Assembly (NCBI GenBank): GCA_022818135.1
Contig: JAFMSR010000010.1
Span: 33,263,153-33,327,152, forward strand
DNA: 64,000 nt
Direction: 5' to 3'
Source of the DNA: Saxidomus purpurata
Lineage: Eukaryota; Mollusca; Bivalvia; Venerida; Veneridae
Under the pieces are notes generated by a model. It was not told the origin of the DNA, made no database searches, and was given only the letters and a program-made list of their open reading frames with translations. A program made the translations under genes and the position numbers. Below are positions 1-13,200 of the stretch, in pieces (positions within the stretch are counted from its first letter, which is position 1; the number at the start of each line of letters is the position of its first letter).

Positions 1-66
1 TAAAAAATTTTTTTTTTTTTTTGTTTTTTTTTTTTTTTTTTTTATTTTTTTTTTTTTTTTTTTTTT
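1..66. repeat. poly-T tract at window edge
   Basis: Almost uninterrupted T, with a few A and G, directly upstream of a possible splice acceptor at 121. It could be a long pyrimidine tract, a retroposon tail on the minus strand, or a homopolymer length error in the assembly. Confidence 0.8.
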
Positions 67-121
67 CCTTTTTAAAATAAAATTTTTCCTTTATTGCCAA
101 AACAACTTTAATATTTTTCAG

Positions 122-285
122 ATAGAGCTAGGAGAAATATTATATCACGTAGAATATCTAGCAAGAGAACAATATCAAGCAAATTCAGTTTTATCACAAC
201 TAAAACTCTAAACGGAAAAGAACTCGACCAGTATGTTGTAGGAAAAAACATTTCCGAAATTCCAGAGCCAGTGGAGAAATTTTAA
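122..285 (+). CDS. possible terminal exon of an upstream gene, product unknown
   Basis: A pyrimidine-rich stretch ending in a CAG acceptor at 119-121 is followed by a reading frame open from 124 to a TAA at 283-285. It encodes about 53 residues, basic at first (motif RRISSKRT) and then ending NGKELDQYVVGKNISEIPEP plus a few residues. A second frame from 122 is open for 29 codons, so the frame is not certain. The preceding exon lies outside the window. No family is recognised. It could also be chance coding potential. Confidence 0.3.
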
Positions 286-299
286 TACTTTTTCAAGAT

Positions 300-3290
300 T
301 TGTCTCAAAACAGAAGGTTCCTAGTTATTCAACAGAAAAAATAGGGGCAAGTAAAACGTCCGTTTTGTGTTGAAATCATTGCATGCTATCTTAATTTTCG
401 TTTTCTGCTATTTACTTTTTTGTGAAAGTTGTCCGTCGGCAATCTAAACAATTTTTACCGGAAGTCGTTCAGAGATTAAGAAATGAGTCTGAAATGATTG
501 GCTAATTTTGGAGTGTAAAATATTGACAGTTGGTCTAAACAACTCTTGTATTTCCTTAAAAAAATATATACGCAGCAAACTTGAAGGATATCATTGACAA
601 TTTAATAAAACTGTTCCTAACTTCAACTTAAAAATTCAATGTTCATGCAGCAGTTGCAAAGCCAGCATGTCCACTTCCGGGAAATGACAACTGGAAATGT
701 CAATATTACGAATTTTGCGTAATATAGTTAGATCAGTCATCTGCATGCCCTTGAGAACAGTAAAAATGTGGTGGAAAACCAGCTTCGTCAATTCAATTAA
801 TAAGGTCAACGCATTAAGTCGGTATGGCAGTTTAATTTATAATTTTGTGAACTTGAGTAATAACCGGACATGTACAATGTGTAGAAAATTAGATGAACTG
901 TTACAATTTAACAGGCGAACTGTAGTTGAAGTTAATTTGACAGTCATTAAAGCATGGCAATCTAAGATCAGGAAAGCAGAAACACACCATAGAACATTTG
1001 AAAAATTTATTTAATTGATCTTTTGTGTCAATTTATGATTGGTTTGCAGGTTAGGTCACATAGTGAAATACATTTCTTCTTCTTCCACTCGCTTACATGC
1101 CCAAAAGCTGCTTTTGTGACATGTCATGGATCAGTTTTTTTTGTATGGTAAATTATTTTTATATTCAAAGAAAAGGCAATGTGGACCAGACAGTTTGATA
1201 TGTAGCATAATTATATTTACATCATTTATAAACTTCAGTTGGCATTTTGATAAAAATGTAAATATGTTTTCATCATCATCACATCTAATGGCAACCAGTC
1301 ATAACTGATAATTATGGCCACACATGGGGGTTTCTTGAATATTTTAAAATTTTGCTTTCAGTGCAAACTGGGTAACTGCTATTTTCGTTTGATGCACTTT
1401 GAATGTTTGCATTGTTAATATCAGGGTCCGTATATTACATACATACAGACCCTGTTAATAGTCAGTGAGTGCATTTAAATGGTATCATTCACTAGTTTGG
1501 GATGTATTTATACAATTGCAGACTTCTAGAATTAAAAAAGATTAAATGTATTTAAGAGGCTTTCTGTACCTGCCTACCTTTTAAAAACTTTTTGTGACCC
1601 TGTTTATGGGATGCATTTTAAAAGTTTAATTAAACAGCTACTTTCTTTATCAAATGACATACCTTGTTTATCCTATTTGTGTCATGGAAAGCTGGATCCT
1701 GTTGATTTAGAAGATTCAAGAATGGATCTTGAAAGTTTAGCTTTTCATTGAAGAAAATTCACCAAAGCAGACTTGGAGAAAAAAGGGGTACAGAGGTTTT
1801 TATCATACTTCAGATTTGTAAGTGATAATGCCTATACATTGTGTAGATGAAAAAGATGGAAGTGTTGATGATATTCCTGATTTAAGATTGCCCTTGTGTT
1901 AGTTGCTTTTGCTGTAACGTTATATTGTATGAATGTATAACATTGTATTTAGGCTAGTTTTCCATATTTTTGTTAGTAACAGAAATACCTGCATTAATTT
2001 TTTTCAGCATGAAGTGTTGTGTCATATTTACCTATACTTACATCAAATTTTGTACTTTGTTGCTCTATCTTTGTACCTGTTTGTGTTCAATCTGTTGTAA
2101 TTGATGAATACATACATGTGCCATTTTTGAAGCACATGTATACATTTTTATTGTGTCTCTTCAGGGCATTTCATACATTGCAGAATATATCTCCTTTCCC
2201 TAACTAGCTGTGACATACATTTTACTTACTCAGATAATCGTCTCTGTTCTTCAAAAACTTTTTACTTCAATTTAGGAATATGTCCATGACGTCAGGATGG
2301 TTTTTTCACATACCAACATTAAAATAGTCGAATACTTATACTAAAACCTCATGTAAATATTCTTTCTGGAATTGCTGTTTTTCTTCACTTGAATTTGCTT
2401 GTATTAGTAATTGTTAAAAAAGATAATAGATTTATTATTAAAATATTATTTCTACTAATGAATTGATAGACATGATAGAGATATTCATTTGATTGAAAAT
2501 AATGTTGTAAGAAAACCTTGTGTCTCGGCTTTCTTGAATGTATTAGGTTTTCGTACAAGCTGATATAAGTGCTTAATCATTTGCTATTTAATCGGTGTTG
2601 TCGCAGAAGACTTTAACTGTCACCTGAGCTAACCGTTTTGATAAAAAATTTCACATCCAAATTTAGATACAAAGATTTTGGAGAACATTGACGTGATGTT
2701 TGCTATGTTATTATATATTTTGCTTACAAATAAACTGCATCATTTTTTATTTGCCCTTATCAGCCCAAAATTTTAGTACTTTTGTGTTTTCAGATATAAT
2801 TTAGTTATTTCCCTATTTGAAAATTTTATTCACAGTAATGCATGGGAGAAACAGCCCGGGTATCTGGATTTGCACAGCTTTTGTATTTGGTTTTAGGATA
2901 TTGATTCACTAACCATGCTAACAAACATGAGAAATTAACACCAGAAATAATGGCAAAATTCTGCAGAATCTAACTGTTAAGACTGTGAATCACAGTAATA
3001 TACTGGTCAACAAATTAAAAAGTTTATAGGGGATTTGAGAATCCACTTGTATCCTTTTAGGGAAGTTTTGGCCACTGTTCACTACTACACATTTTCTTAA
3101 ACACTGCATCTTCTAAAAAATTGCATCTTCTAAAACAGAGAAAAGATTTTTAGATCTCTTGCAACAGGAAAAGATCCTTTGAATGAATAATGCAGAATGA
3201 TGTGATAGGAACATCTTGCACTTCAAAATGCCTACTTATGATTTAGTGAGCTTATGTTGATATAATGTTACACATTCTGTTGCTTATAAT
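300..3290. other. non-coding stretch, no supported gene
   Basis: AT-rich sequence with only short unconvincing ORFs. It may hold the unseen first exon or promoter of the KIAA2013 homologue downstream, but no start codon exon with a matching splice phase could be picked. A small inverted repeat at about 1423-1455 (CAGGGTC...GACCCTG) is the only local structure noted. Confidence 0.6.
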
Positions 3291-3299
3291 ACGATCGTT

Positions 3300-3690
3300 G
3301 AGCTTGTATATGCATATATGCGCACATTCGTGTCCGGACTGTAACTTTGTCATGCATTGAAGGATTTTAAAATAATTTGACACAAATGTCTAGCACATCA
3401 AGATGACGTGTCGCGTGCAAGACCCACATCCCTACCGCAAAGGTCAAGGTCACACAGTTTATAGGTAATGGAATCTTGTATATATGCATATATTTGTGTC
3501 CAGACTATAACTTTATCATGCTTTGAAGGATTTTAAAATAACTTGGCACAAATGTCAAGCACATCAAGCGGATGTGTCGCGTGCAAGACCCAAGTCCCTA
3601 CCTCAAAGGTCAAGGTCACACTTAGTGTTTAAAGTAATGGAATACTGTATGCATGGTTACTCTGTCATGCATGGAAGGATTTTAAAATTA
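3300..3690. repeat. diverged tandem copies of a dispersed repeat
   Basis: Two clear copies, about 175 bp apart, share TGAAGGATTTTAAAATAA, GACACAAATGTC-like text, GTGTCGCGTGCAAGACCC and AAAGGTCAAGGTCACAC. A third, more diverged copy starts near 3655. A related fragment lies near 13800-13920 (GGATTTCAAAATAAGTTGGCA followed by GTCAAGGTCACACG). It has no coding capacity and looks like a dispersed molluscan repeat. Confidence 0.65.
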
Positions 3691-3884
3691 CATAGCACAT
3701 TTATTGAGCACATGGAGAGGACACAGACTGTGAGGCACCTCTTTCGGGGGCATTCGTCACTTGTGAGGGACAGCTCTTGTTCTAATTGTGTTTCTTCCAG
3801 TTTCTTTGGTTTAATGAGACACTTGTGTCACTGTCCTGTGTCAGTCACTTAATTTTTTATAACTTAAGTAAGGATTAAGAATCA

Positions 3885-4240
3885 AGTAAGTTGAATGATT
3901 TGTATTGAGCCAAGTAAAGTAGGTCCCCTGGTTCAAATCCCGGCCAGGGCATTAGAAATTTCAGAAACACTTTTCAGTGTTTCTAATCCATCTAGAGATG
4001 AACTGGTTAGAAACCCAGAGGTAGTCTCAAGTGTTTTCGTGCTATACATTGGGCATGTAAAAGAACCAAGGGGTCTATTCGTAAAAGAGCTAGAGTCTGG
4101 TATACAGGTTCCGTTGTATCTGCATCTGTCTCTCTTCAACCTGCACTTGTCAGGTGTCTTGGCAAGCTCACCCAGGGAGATATGTCAGTGTGGGTCTGGA
4201 CTATAAAGACTGTCAAAGGGGAAAAAAGAGCTTAGTAGTA
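3885..4240 (+). mobile_element. tRNA-derived SINE
   Basis: The head contains a box B-like motif (GGTTCAAATCCCGGCC at about 3931), as in an RNA polymerase III promoter. About 300 bp of non-coding body follow, including CTATACATTGGGCATGTAAA and AAGAACCAAGGGG. ORFs on both strands here are by-products. Family assignment would need a repeat library. Confidence 0.6.
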
Positions 4241-5650
4241 AAGGAGGCAAGAACTTAATACAGATGTATGGTGTGCTGGAAAATCCTTTTGACATAACCT
4301 TCAATGTGTCACACACATGCTCTGAAATAATCTTCTATACACGATTTCATGTATTCAAATTCATGTTAAACTTTGTTTATAAATGATAACCTTTTAACCA
4401 TTTCTTTCAAAACTTTACCAAGGCATTTTGAAAGTCTAAACTGTCAGTGGGCATTACCGTTCTGTATTCGTGGAAAGGAAGATGAGGTAGACATTCATAA
4501 AAAGGATGATGATGATTTTGATGACAGAAAACGGTATAAAAAAGATAAGATAGTTTAGGAGGGTCGTTCAAGCGGGCAATGCTTTGTTATATTTTTGGTA
4601 TTTCAAAAAAAATGTTGGAACAGTTTTTGTGATGATCTTTGATTGATTTTAATGCATGATGATAAGAATATCGTTTTCCCCTTCTGAATCATGTCTTCTA
4701 TCAGACAGCATATGTTTTTGATGAATTGACTGCAAAGTGAATGTCGTACAGAAGGCTAATCTAAGCTTTATGAACTAACTGATAGTTGTAAACAAAAAAA
4801 AAAACAGATAAGATTTGTAAATTTAAAAATGGCAAAGTCAGCACAAAAATTTACATTCTGTTATTGCAGTGTTTTTATTTTATGTTATTGCATTTGCATG
4901 GTTATGAAAATGGTGTACAAGCACTTTTTAAACTTGTGAAATATATCATTGATTTTGGATGAAAAAGTTGTTACAGATGATTTTTATCTTTCTATGAGGG
5001 CATTAAAGTGAAAGGAGTTTAAGCACAACTGAGCTGAATAGAATGTTTGTAGTTCTATTTTGGTAAATTTTTGCAATTTGTTTGTAAAATTGCCGCATTT
5101 CTTAATCTCTAAATATTGAGAACAAAACAGAACAGAACATTTTTTTTATTTCAGACATATACATATTGTACATTGTCTTGTTCACATGACTTTAAGTTGG
5201 TACCAAAATCAGTGATAGGGGTATATCTTCTGTAGTTAAAAAAATATACAGAGTTATCTGGAGCTTTTGTTGAATTATGCAAATAATTTTAATGACGCAT
5301 TTTTAAACTGCTCTAAAATGCCATAATTACTGATCATTACTGATCATTTGGTTTTACAAGAAAACAGTGGGCTTAGGCATTGCATTGTTCATATACATGT
5401 AGTATAAATTTATATGAGGGATAAATTTGTTACTAAACAGACATTAAAGCATACACAGAGCATGCAAAACACAAATCATTGAATCACAACATTGAATACT
5501 TGATAATTTTTAGCTGTTAAAGAATTAAAAATAACGAGGTCACAGAAAGGATTTATTATTTATTACTTATAGCTAACTGAGCCCTTCTAAATAACAACTC
5601 TAGTTGTAAAATGTTTAACATAGGTGTGACTAGTGAGTTACTTTAATCTT
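4241..5650. other. non-coding stretch
   Basis: AT-rich DNA with no splice-bounded coding exon that I can support. A 61-codon ORF at 4373-4558 ends in a lysine/aspartate-rich tail (DDDDFDD) but has no recognisable family and no convincing splice sites. Confidence 0.5.
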
Positions 5651-5654
5651 TTTA

Positions 5655-7082
5655 GCTACGCCAGGGTGAGCTTTTCTAATTGATGATTGTCCGTCGTCCG
5701 TCAACATTTTGATTCAAATGACATCTCCTCTGAAACCACTAGGCCAATGTTGATAAAACTATGCAGGAATGTTCCCCACGGGGGTGGTCACTTAGTTTTG
5801 CATAGGCTTTATATAGGAAAAACTTAAAAAATCTTCTTCTCTGAAACCACAAGGCCTAGAGCTTAGATATTTGGCATGTAGCATTGTCTAGTAGACCTCT
5901 ACCAAGATTGTTCAAATTATGACCCCCAGGTCAAAATTGACCCCGCGAGGGTGGTCACTTAGTTTCGCATAGGCTTATATAGGAAAAACTTTAAAAATCT
6001 TCTTCTCTGAAACCACAAGGCCTAGACCTTAGATATTTTGCATGTAGCATTGGCTAGTGGACCTCTACTAAGATTGTTCAAATTATGACCCCCAGGTCAA
6101 AATTGACCCCTGCGCTGGTGGTCACTTAGTTTTGCATAGGCTTTATATAGGAAAAGCTTTAAAAATCTTCTTCTCTGAAACCACAAGGCCTAGAGCTTAG
6201 ATATTTGGCATGTAGCATTGTCTAGTGGACCTCTACCAAGATTGTTCAAATTATGACCCCTGGATCAAAATTGACCCCGCGGGGGGTCACTTAGTTTTGC
6301 ATAGGCTTATATAGGAAAAACTTTAAAAATCTTCTTCTCTGAAACCACAAGGCCTAGAGCTTAGATATTTGGCATGTAGCATTGGCTAGTGGACCTCTAC
6401 CAAGATTGTTCAAATTATGACCCCCAGGTGAAAATTGACCCCGCGCTGGTGGTCACTTAGTTTTGCATAGGCTTTATATAGGAAAAACTTTAAAAATCTT
6501 CTTCTCTGAAACCACAAGGCCTAGAGCTTAGATATTTGGCATGTAGCATTGGCTAGTGGACCTCTACCAAGATTGTTCAAATTATGACCCCTGGATCAAA
6601 ATTGACCCAAGGGGTGTCACTTAGTTTTATATAGGCTTATATAGGAAAAACTTTAAAAATCTTCTTCTCTGAAACCACAAGGCCTAGAGCTTAGATATTT
6701 GGCATGTAGCATTGTCTAGTGGACCTCTACCAAGATTGTTCAAATTATGACCCCCAGGTGAAAATTGACCCCGCGCTGGTGGTCACTTAGTTTTGCATAG
6801 GCTTTATATAGGAAAAACTTTAAAAATCTTCTTCTCTGAAACCACAAGGCCTAGAGCTTAGATATTTGGCATGTAGCATTGTCTAGTAGACCTCTACCAA
6901 GATTGTTCAAATTATGACCCCTGGGGTCAAAATTGACTGTGCCCGGGAGGGCGGGGGGTCACTTGTTTTACAAAGACGTATATAGGAAAACCTATTGTAT
7001 ATAACATTATCTAGTGATCTTCCACCAGGCAAGTGGACTTGTACCAAGGTGAGCGATATAGGGCCATCTTGGCCCTCTTGTT
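5655..7082. repeat. about 166-bp tandem array, 7-8 copies
   Basis: The phrase CTTCTTCTCTGAAACCACAA recurs at about 5831, 5999, 6168, 6329, 6499, 6660 and 6830, a spacing of 160-170 bp. Each unit also carries TTGGCATGTAGCATTG, GACCTCTACCAAGATTG and AAAATTGACCCC. Copies differ mainly in the GC-rich stretch before GGTCACTTAGTTTT. The array starts after a single-copy-like lead (GTCCGTCGTCCGTCAACA) and ends about 170 bp before the first recognised KIAA2013 exon. No protein is encoded. Confidence 0.9.
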
Positions 7083-7255
7083 TGAAATACTAATACTACT
7101 TTTCAGCTTTCACTTTAAACTTTTTCCTCTTTCATATAGTACTAAGAATTAAACTATTTTTCTCATAGATATACAATATTAAATGGAACAAATGATGAGC
7201 ACTGCATATATTTAATTTATGCCCCTAACATTTTAATGGTTTTGTTTCTTTTCAG

Positions 7256-10200
7256 GTCAAGAAAGATAATTCTTGGACTATTTCTGCTTCTTGTATTCCT
7301 GTACTACATTGGTCCAAGGTTGTTTGGTTTCGGATCCAAGAAGAGTTCTCCACTAGGTAAATAAAGAAGCTGTTTTTTTTAAATTTTAATTCGGTCTTAA
7401 ACTTTTGAAGTGTAAATTGTTCAACGAGAATGTCTTTCATGACAGAAGTGATATGATAGAAGATGAATGTATTTTACAATCATGGCAGTGCTGTGTAGGG
7501 GAATGGTGTTTGACTCCTGACAGAATTTGACCAGGACCTCCGCAATCCCTTCTTTTTGCACAAGTAATGGTCAGCAGTCGCCTAGAGTAAAATTAGAATC
7601 AGTAATCCGTGTTTATTGAAAATGTTATAAAAAAAACTGGAAGGACATATATTGACCGACCATGAGGGACATTAGGATTAATGGGGTTTGGTCTGATGAC
7701 ACTCTCCGCCCTCTGAATACATGTATTGAGCTTTTGTAGATTTAGCTTTCTCTACTTATATAACTTATACTTATTCATTTACTCTCAATTGTGGAACAAG
7801 TTCTTTCAACTTATATTAATTGCTCTCAAGATTCACCATAGGTGGAATCAACCTGGAAGAACAGGAGAGAGGCAAGGTGGAATTATATGTGTCTGGCCAA
7901 AGGACACTACCACTAGTCTACTAGGTGCTGGTAGGGATCGAACCCCAGACTCTACGGCCCACTACCGAGTAGTCTCCACTTACATACATGTATAACTAAA
8001 CGGGTAAGATGAATACAACCCATTGATATACATCAGCGTCTACTGTTGTTGACTTTTAATTCATTTCAGTTGGTAATTCATGTCTAAACAGTAAACTGAC
8101 ACAATATGAGACACAGCTAGACATATTTGATGCTGTACTAAACTACTTTCCTGAACTGCCGGCCCAGAAAAACTATCCTATGTATGTTGGTAAGTAGTGT
8201 TTGAATCTTCAGTAGTAACATTTCAAGAAATATTTCAGTACAGTTAAATTGTCTATTAATGGACAAGTACAGTTAAATTGTCTATTCCTGGACAAGTACA
8301 GTTAAATTGTCTATTAATGGACAAGTACAGTTAAATTGTCTATTAATGGATAAGTACAGTTAAATTGTCTATTAATGGACAAGTACAGTTAAATTGTCTA
8401 TTCATGGACAAGTACTGATTCAGATCATTTTTTCTTTAACCCGTCCTTGCCTAATGTTAAGTTGTTTTTTATGTTAACACATACATTTTTAAACATCTAA
8501 GCTCCGACGCAGATGACAAATACAATGTTATCTGATCATGATTTAAGTTTATAGCAGTTTTTATCACAATTCTGCAAAACATCCCTATTTAAGGAATTAG
8601 ACCTGCCCAAATTGGAAGCCAGAAGATCCCATTGTAGAAGATCTAGGTCTACATGGGTGAAAGATGTGCATTTGTCAAATTAATGCATATATATTCAACC
8701 CTGCTGTCCAGAAACCAATGCTTTCATGTTTATATATCCTAGTTATTTCATATATTTATTAGGGAATGGTTACGTAGCAGCATCATTTGACAGTCAGAAT
8801 GGTTTGTATATACGACTGAACAGGGCCTTATCCCAGCTTGTGCCTTTTTACCCTATTGTTGCAACGAATATTGAAAGCGCTCATAAGGATGGTAAGTTAA
8901 TTTGTTTGTTTTCTGCATGAAAATGTCTTTTAAATGAGCTTTTTTCCATCTGTTGTTATAACATTTGCAGAATGGAAAGGAGCATGATATTTTGCTTTAT
9001 ACATGTGCATCAGTGCACAAAAATGTTTAAAGTGTACATGTACCTTTTCTTCAATGTGAAAGACTAATTCTTCTCAACATTATACTGCCAAACAAATGAA
9101 TCTGTTTGTAGGAAAATACTGTATTTAAAATTAAATCATTTAAGGAAGTACTGTTCTGCACCAAACTGCTGAGAAACTCCTATAAACCATGTCAGATAGG
9201 GATCTAGTGCTGGTTTTTCTCAGGAATGATGGTTAGGTAAACTGCATGCCTGCCTGTGAAATATGACCGAAAAATAGTTAAAACAAGAATTGGATTAATA
9301 CAACAAACTTCACAATTACTCACAATTAGTTCATAGTTTATGCATGTGTACTGGTATTGGCCAGTTTTATCTTCTGATAAATGATGAGTGTTGTACAGTG
9401 GACTATTTATTTTTCAGAGGTTGATGTTTTACAACTGAGGCAAGGTGTTGCAAATAGATTACAGATTTTCAATACGGTAAGAAATATTGATTTACATGTT
9501 TAAAGTTTCTCAGTGTCCCTAAGGTCATCAGTAGTGCTCTGGTCACTTTGAACATTCCTTTTCAAATCTTGTACTGCAAATTAAGTAATATTTGCGATGA
9601 TTTGGTTTTTGCTATTTTTGCAAATTTCACAAAAGGTTCATTTTACATAGATTTACTATTACAGAATTCCCCTTTCTTGTATTTAAAATTCACAAATAAG
9701 TCTGTCTGCCCACAAATTGTGAAAATGTTCATCATACGAAAATTACCTAATTTACATTTAATACCTATATACAAAATAAGAATTGGGATATTTTACATTT
9801 ACTACCTATATAGAAAATAAGAATTGGGATATTTAAAAAAATTGCCAAGCTAGTTTGCGAGTGATTTCTGCCCTTTATGACGAGTGTAGATTATGATCAG
9901 CCTGCACATCCTTGTATGTTATTCAGTCAGTAAATGTTCGCTTAGCACCCTATGAAATGTTAATGAAACTGTCTTATTATAGGAACGCAAGACAGTCAAA
10001 CCTGTCTTAAGTGACCACACATGGGAAGTTATATTGTGGTCTCTTAACACAGGTGGTATTTTTACCCAGGGTACACTATAATTGCTTGAAATCACATCAA
10101 AGGAGTTTAAAGTTGTCAGATAGGTCAGGATGCTGCTTAACTCAGGTGGTCAAAAGGGCAGGTCCCGCTGGAGTTCCAAACTTGTGTTATTGACACAAGA

Positions 10201-13200
10201 CGATATACAAAACAGCAGACAAAGCACATGGTTCACTTTTAATATCTGAATGAAACAAAATTAGCCAGTGTCAAACTTCCTGTTATGCATCAATTACAAT
10301 TGAATGAGTCTTGCTGTGCAGAAAAGGATGCTTTTTTGTGGTTATAGTCACAATAAAAAGAAAAGGAGTAAGTTTTAATATTATTGCACACTGCACAGAT
10401 GTACATGCTGATACAGATGCCTACAGGGCATAGAGACCCAACTTGTTTTTTACAGTGTTGGACTCAGCCATAATAAATGCATTGTAAAACAAATTTATAT
10501 TCTTTTAACTAGAGGAAGGGTTGTGTGTCAGTGGAGTCGCAGGTGTTTGCGCACAGGTCTCGGCCGTCGCTGATGATACAGGAGATACGAATCCACAATC
10601 CAACTTCCTCCGATGTCTATGTAGATTTTGACCAGGTGATGGCGTCTGGATGGAAAGACAAGCGAGATTCTACTGAAAGGTATGTGTGATAAAAGGTGGT
10701 ATGGGATAGAAAATACATGGCAGTATTTTTTAGCACAGAAATGCAAGAGGCTACGGTTTCCAGTTTTGTCTCAAAGCAATCAAGGGAGTATTTAACATTT
10801 GTTATCAGTTGGTTATGTTTCCATAAAGTTGTTGGTTCTAAATTTGGAGAAGCTGATATAGAACTGTGAAGAAATAGGTAAATGATTAATTTAATGCTGA
10901 ACACAATTTGATCAGTGTAAAGGCTGTGTTACAGTAGTCGGAACGTAACAGTTGTCACACGGAGCGCACGATACACGCACGATGAACGCACGATGTACGC
11001 ACGTTACACGTACGGTAAATACACGGTACACGATTCAGAACGATACACGATATGAACGATATACGAAGCGCACGCTGCACCTTACACGTTAGACGGAATA
11101 CACGTTATACGATTACTTTTGACTTTTTACAGTTTACTTAAATTTATATTTCCCCTGCCAAATCTATTTACTTTGATTCTCTTTATTAACAATTTGTTTT
11201 CCTTATACAGTTTAATGAGACCAAAATAATAAGACCAATTAATTACAGCTTTCGCACCTACACACTACTAAAAATACTTCGGAAAGTTACAAATGTTCAT
11301 AGTTTACCTAGGTGCGAATCAAATTACAGTAAGTGTCAAATTTGAATATTGATCCTGAGGTGCGAGAAAATGAGCGGAAGTTAATTGCTGTCAACTGTCA
11401 ACACCTATCTTTAAAACGCCACTACACGACAGACACTATCCATTTGTCTTTTTGACAGTGTTTAATGTGTTTCGAGTGGCGATTTTTTTCTAACGGTTAC
11501 ATGGATTATACTAAACAAGATGCAATTTAAATAAGGTACTGTACAATTATTTTATTAATTTTTGCTGGGCTTTAACTGATTCAGCGATTCGTTATATTAT
11601 GTTTATTTACCTGATAAATATTCAATAGCTTACCTTCTAAATTAGTTGATGTTCCCTTTCCTTTTATAATTCCTAATGAATTTCCTTATACCTTGTCTAC
11701 TGAACTTAAAATAACGCTGTAACAACAACAGTTTAGATTTCAAGAACATTTATGTCCTTTCCGTCAATAAAATATGATTAAATTTCGGATTTCATACGTT
11801 AACTGTCTATCACCTGTCCCGGAAGTCATTATTGTCCGTATTGCACTGGCGAATTCAAAATTCAAAATAATACAATGTGAAGACAGCACTTTATTTCTTT
11901 TTTCGGAGATGTACACGCTAAGTAAAACAATTAACGACTGAATAAAACATCGAATCGTATACCGTATAGGCCTATCGTGCACCGGGAATCGTGTATCGTG
12001 TATAGTATATGGTGCACGTTGCACGATGAATGATACGATATGATACACGATATACGATTGACAAAATACACGATGAGCGCACGCACGTTATACGCACGTT
12101 ACACGCACGATATACGCAAATTTTGACAACTGTTACATTCCGACTACTGTATAAACCATTTATGAAACAGTTTAGTACTCACCTATTCATTCAGCTTTAC
12201 AAAAAAGCTTAATTCATTGTTTTTCTTGGATATTTAAACGTAAGTTGAGACATTCGCTTATATGTTTTGTTCAGTTGAACTTAGTTACTTAGCCTAGTGG
12301 TAGAGTGCCGGCTTCAAGTGAGGGAGGTCGTGGGTTCGCTCGCAGGCCACGTCATACCAAAGACGTAAAAAATGGTACCAGTAGCTCCTTTGCTTGGCAC
12401 TCAGCATTAAAAGGGAAACTGGCTTCTCTTCTCTCATACCCTCACTGCGATAGATACCATCAGGAATGAGGTATCAAGAGTGATTGATATAAGTTGTATA
12501 ACTTGTTTCACAATCGACCTAAAATAAATTAGTATAAACTAGTTGAACTTAGTTGATTTCCACATAATGATGATGTAAGTTTACTGCCAGTTGTTGGTTG
12601 GGGTATTTTGAATAACGATAGACCTATTTGTTTGATGTTTCAGTGGTAAAAATCACATTGGTACCATGGTATCGTACTCGGTAACATCAGGATTAGTAAA
12701 AATAGACGGCGAGGAAAATTTGTACATTGCTGTATCAGTGGCATCAACTTCCGTGAAAGAAAAACAGGAAGAAGTTGCAAGTGGAAAGTAAGTGAATTCA
12801 TGTTATGGAATAATGTTTCTGTAAATTGAATGTGAAGAAAACCACAGACAATTGTTAGCTAATGACAATATCTCTGTACATGCAAGAAGTAGTCTCAAAC
12901 AAATATTATATTTTTGTCATTATCTGACTTGATTTTTTTTTAACACAAAGCGTTATTAGTATAAAAGTGGCATGTTAGTGTAAAAACAAGTATCAGTAAA
13001 AAACGAAATGTGGTTTCAGTTAGAATAATTTTGTTCTGAGTGTTCATCGGAGTCTGTGGAGGTTTCATGTCTTGTTGTAATCAAGCAGAAAGAAAAAGCT
13101 GAGGATGAAGAGTTGTCTTCCCTGGCAAGACAAATACTGTTAACTGGGTAATTTTTGAATGACGAAAATTTTGCGATTTGTGAGCAGACAGACTTAATCG

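Noticed and set aside
697..1014. A 105-codon ORF
   Set aside because: Its composition is not convincing, no family is recognised, and it has no splice or UTR context.
1536..1748. An open frame of about 70 codons containing LDPVDLEDSRMDLESLAF
   Set aside because: It is protein-like in places but has no acceptor in the right phase, a stop just before it, and no recognised family. It is not reported as a gene.
12283..12360. Possible tRNA gene (box A and box B present)
   Set aside because: No seven-base acceptor stem closes around the boxes, and a long conserved non-tRNA body follows, so it is a SINE. The same reasoning applies to the tRNA-like heads at 3885, 16028, 32638 and 56395.
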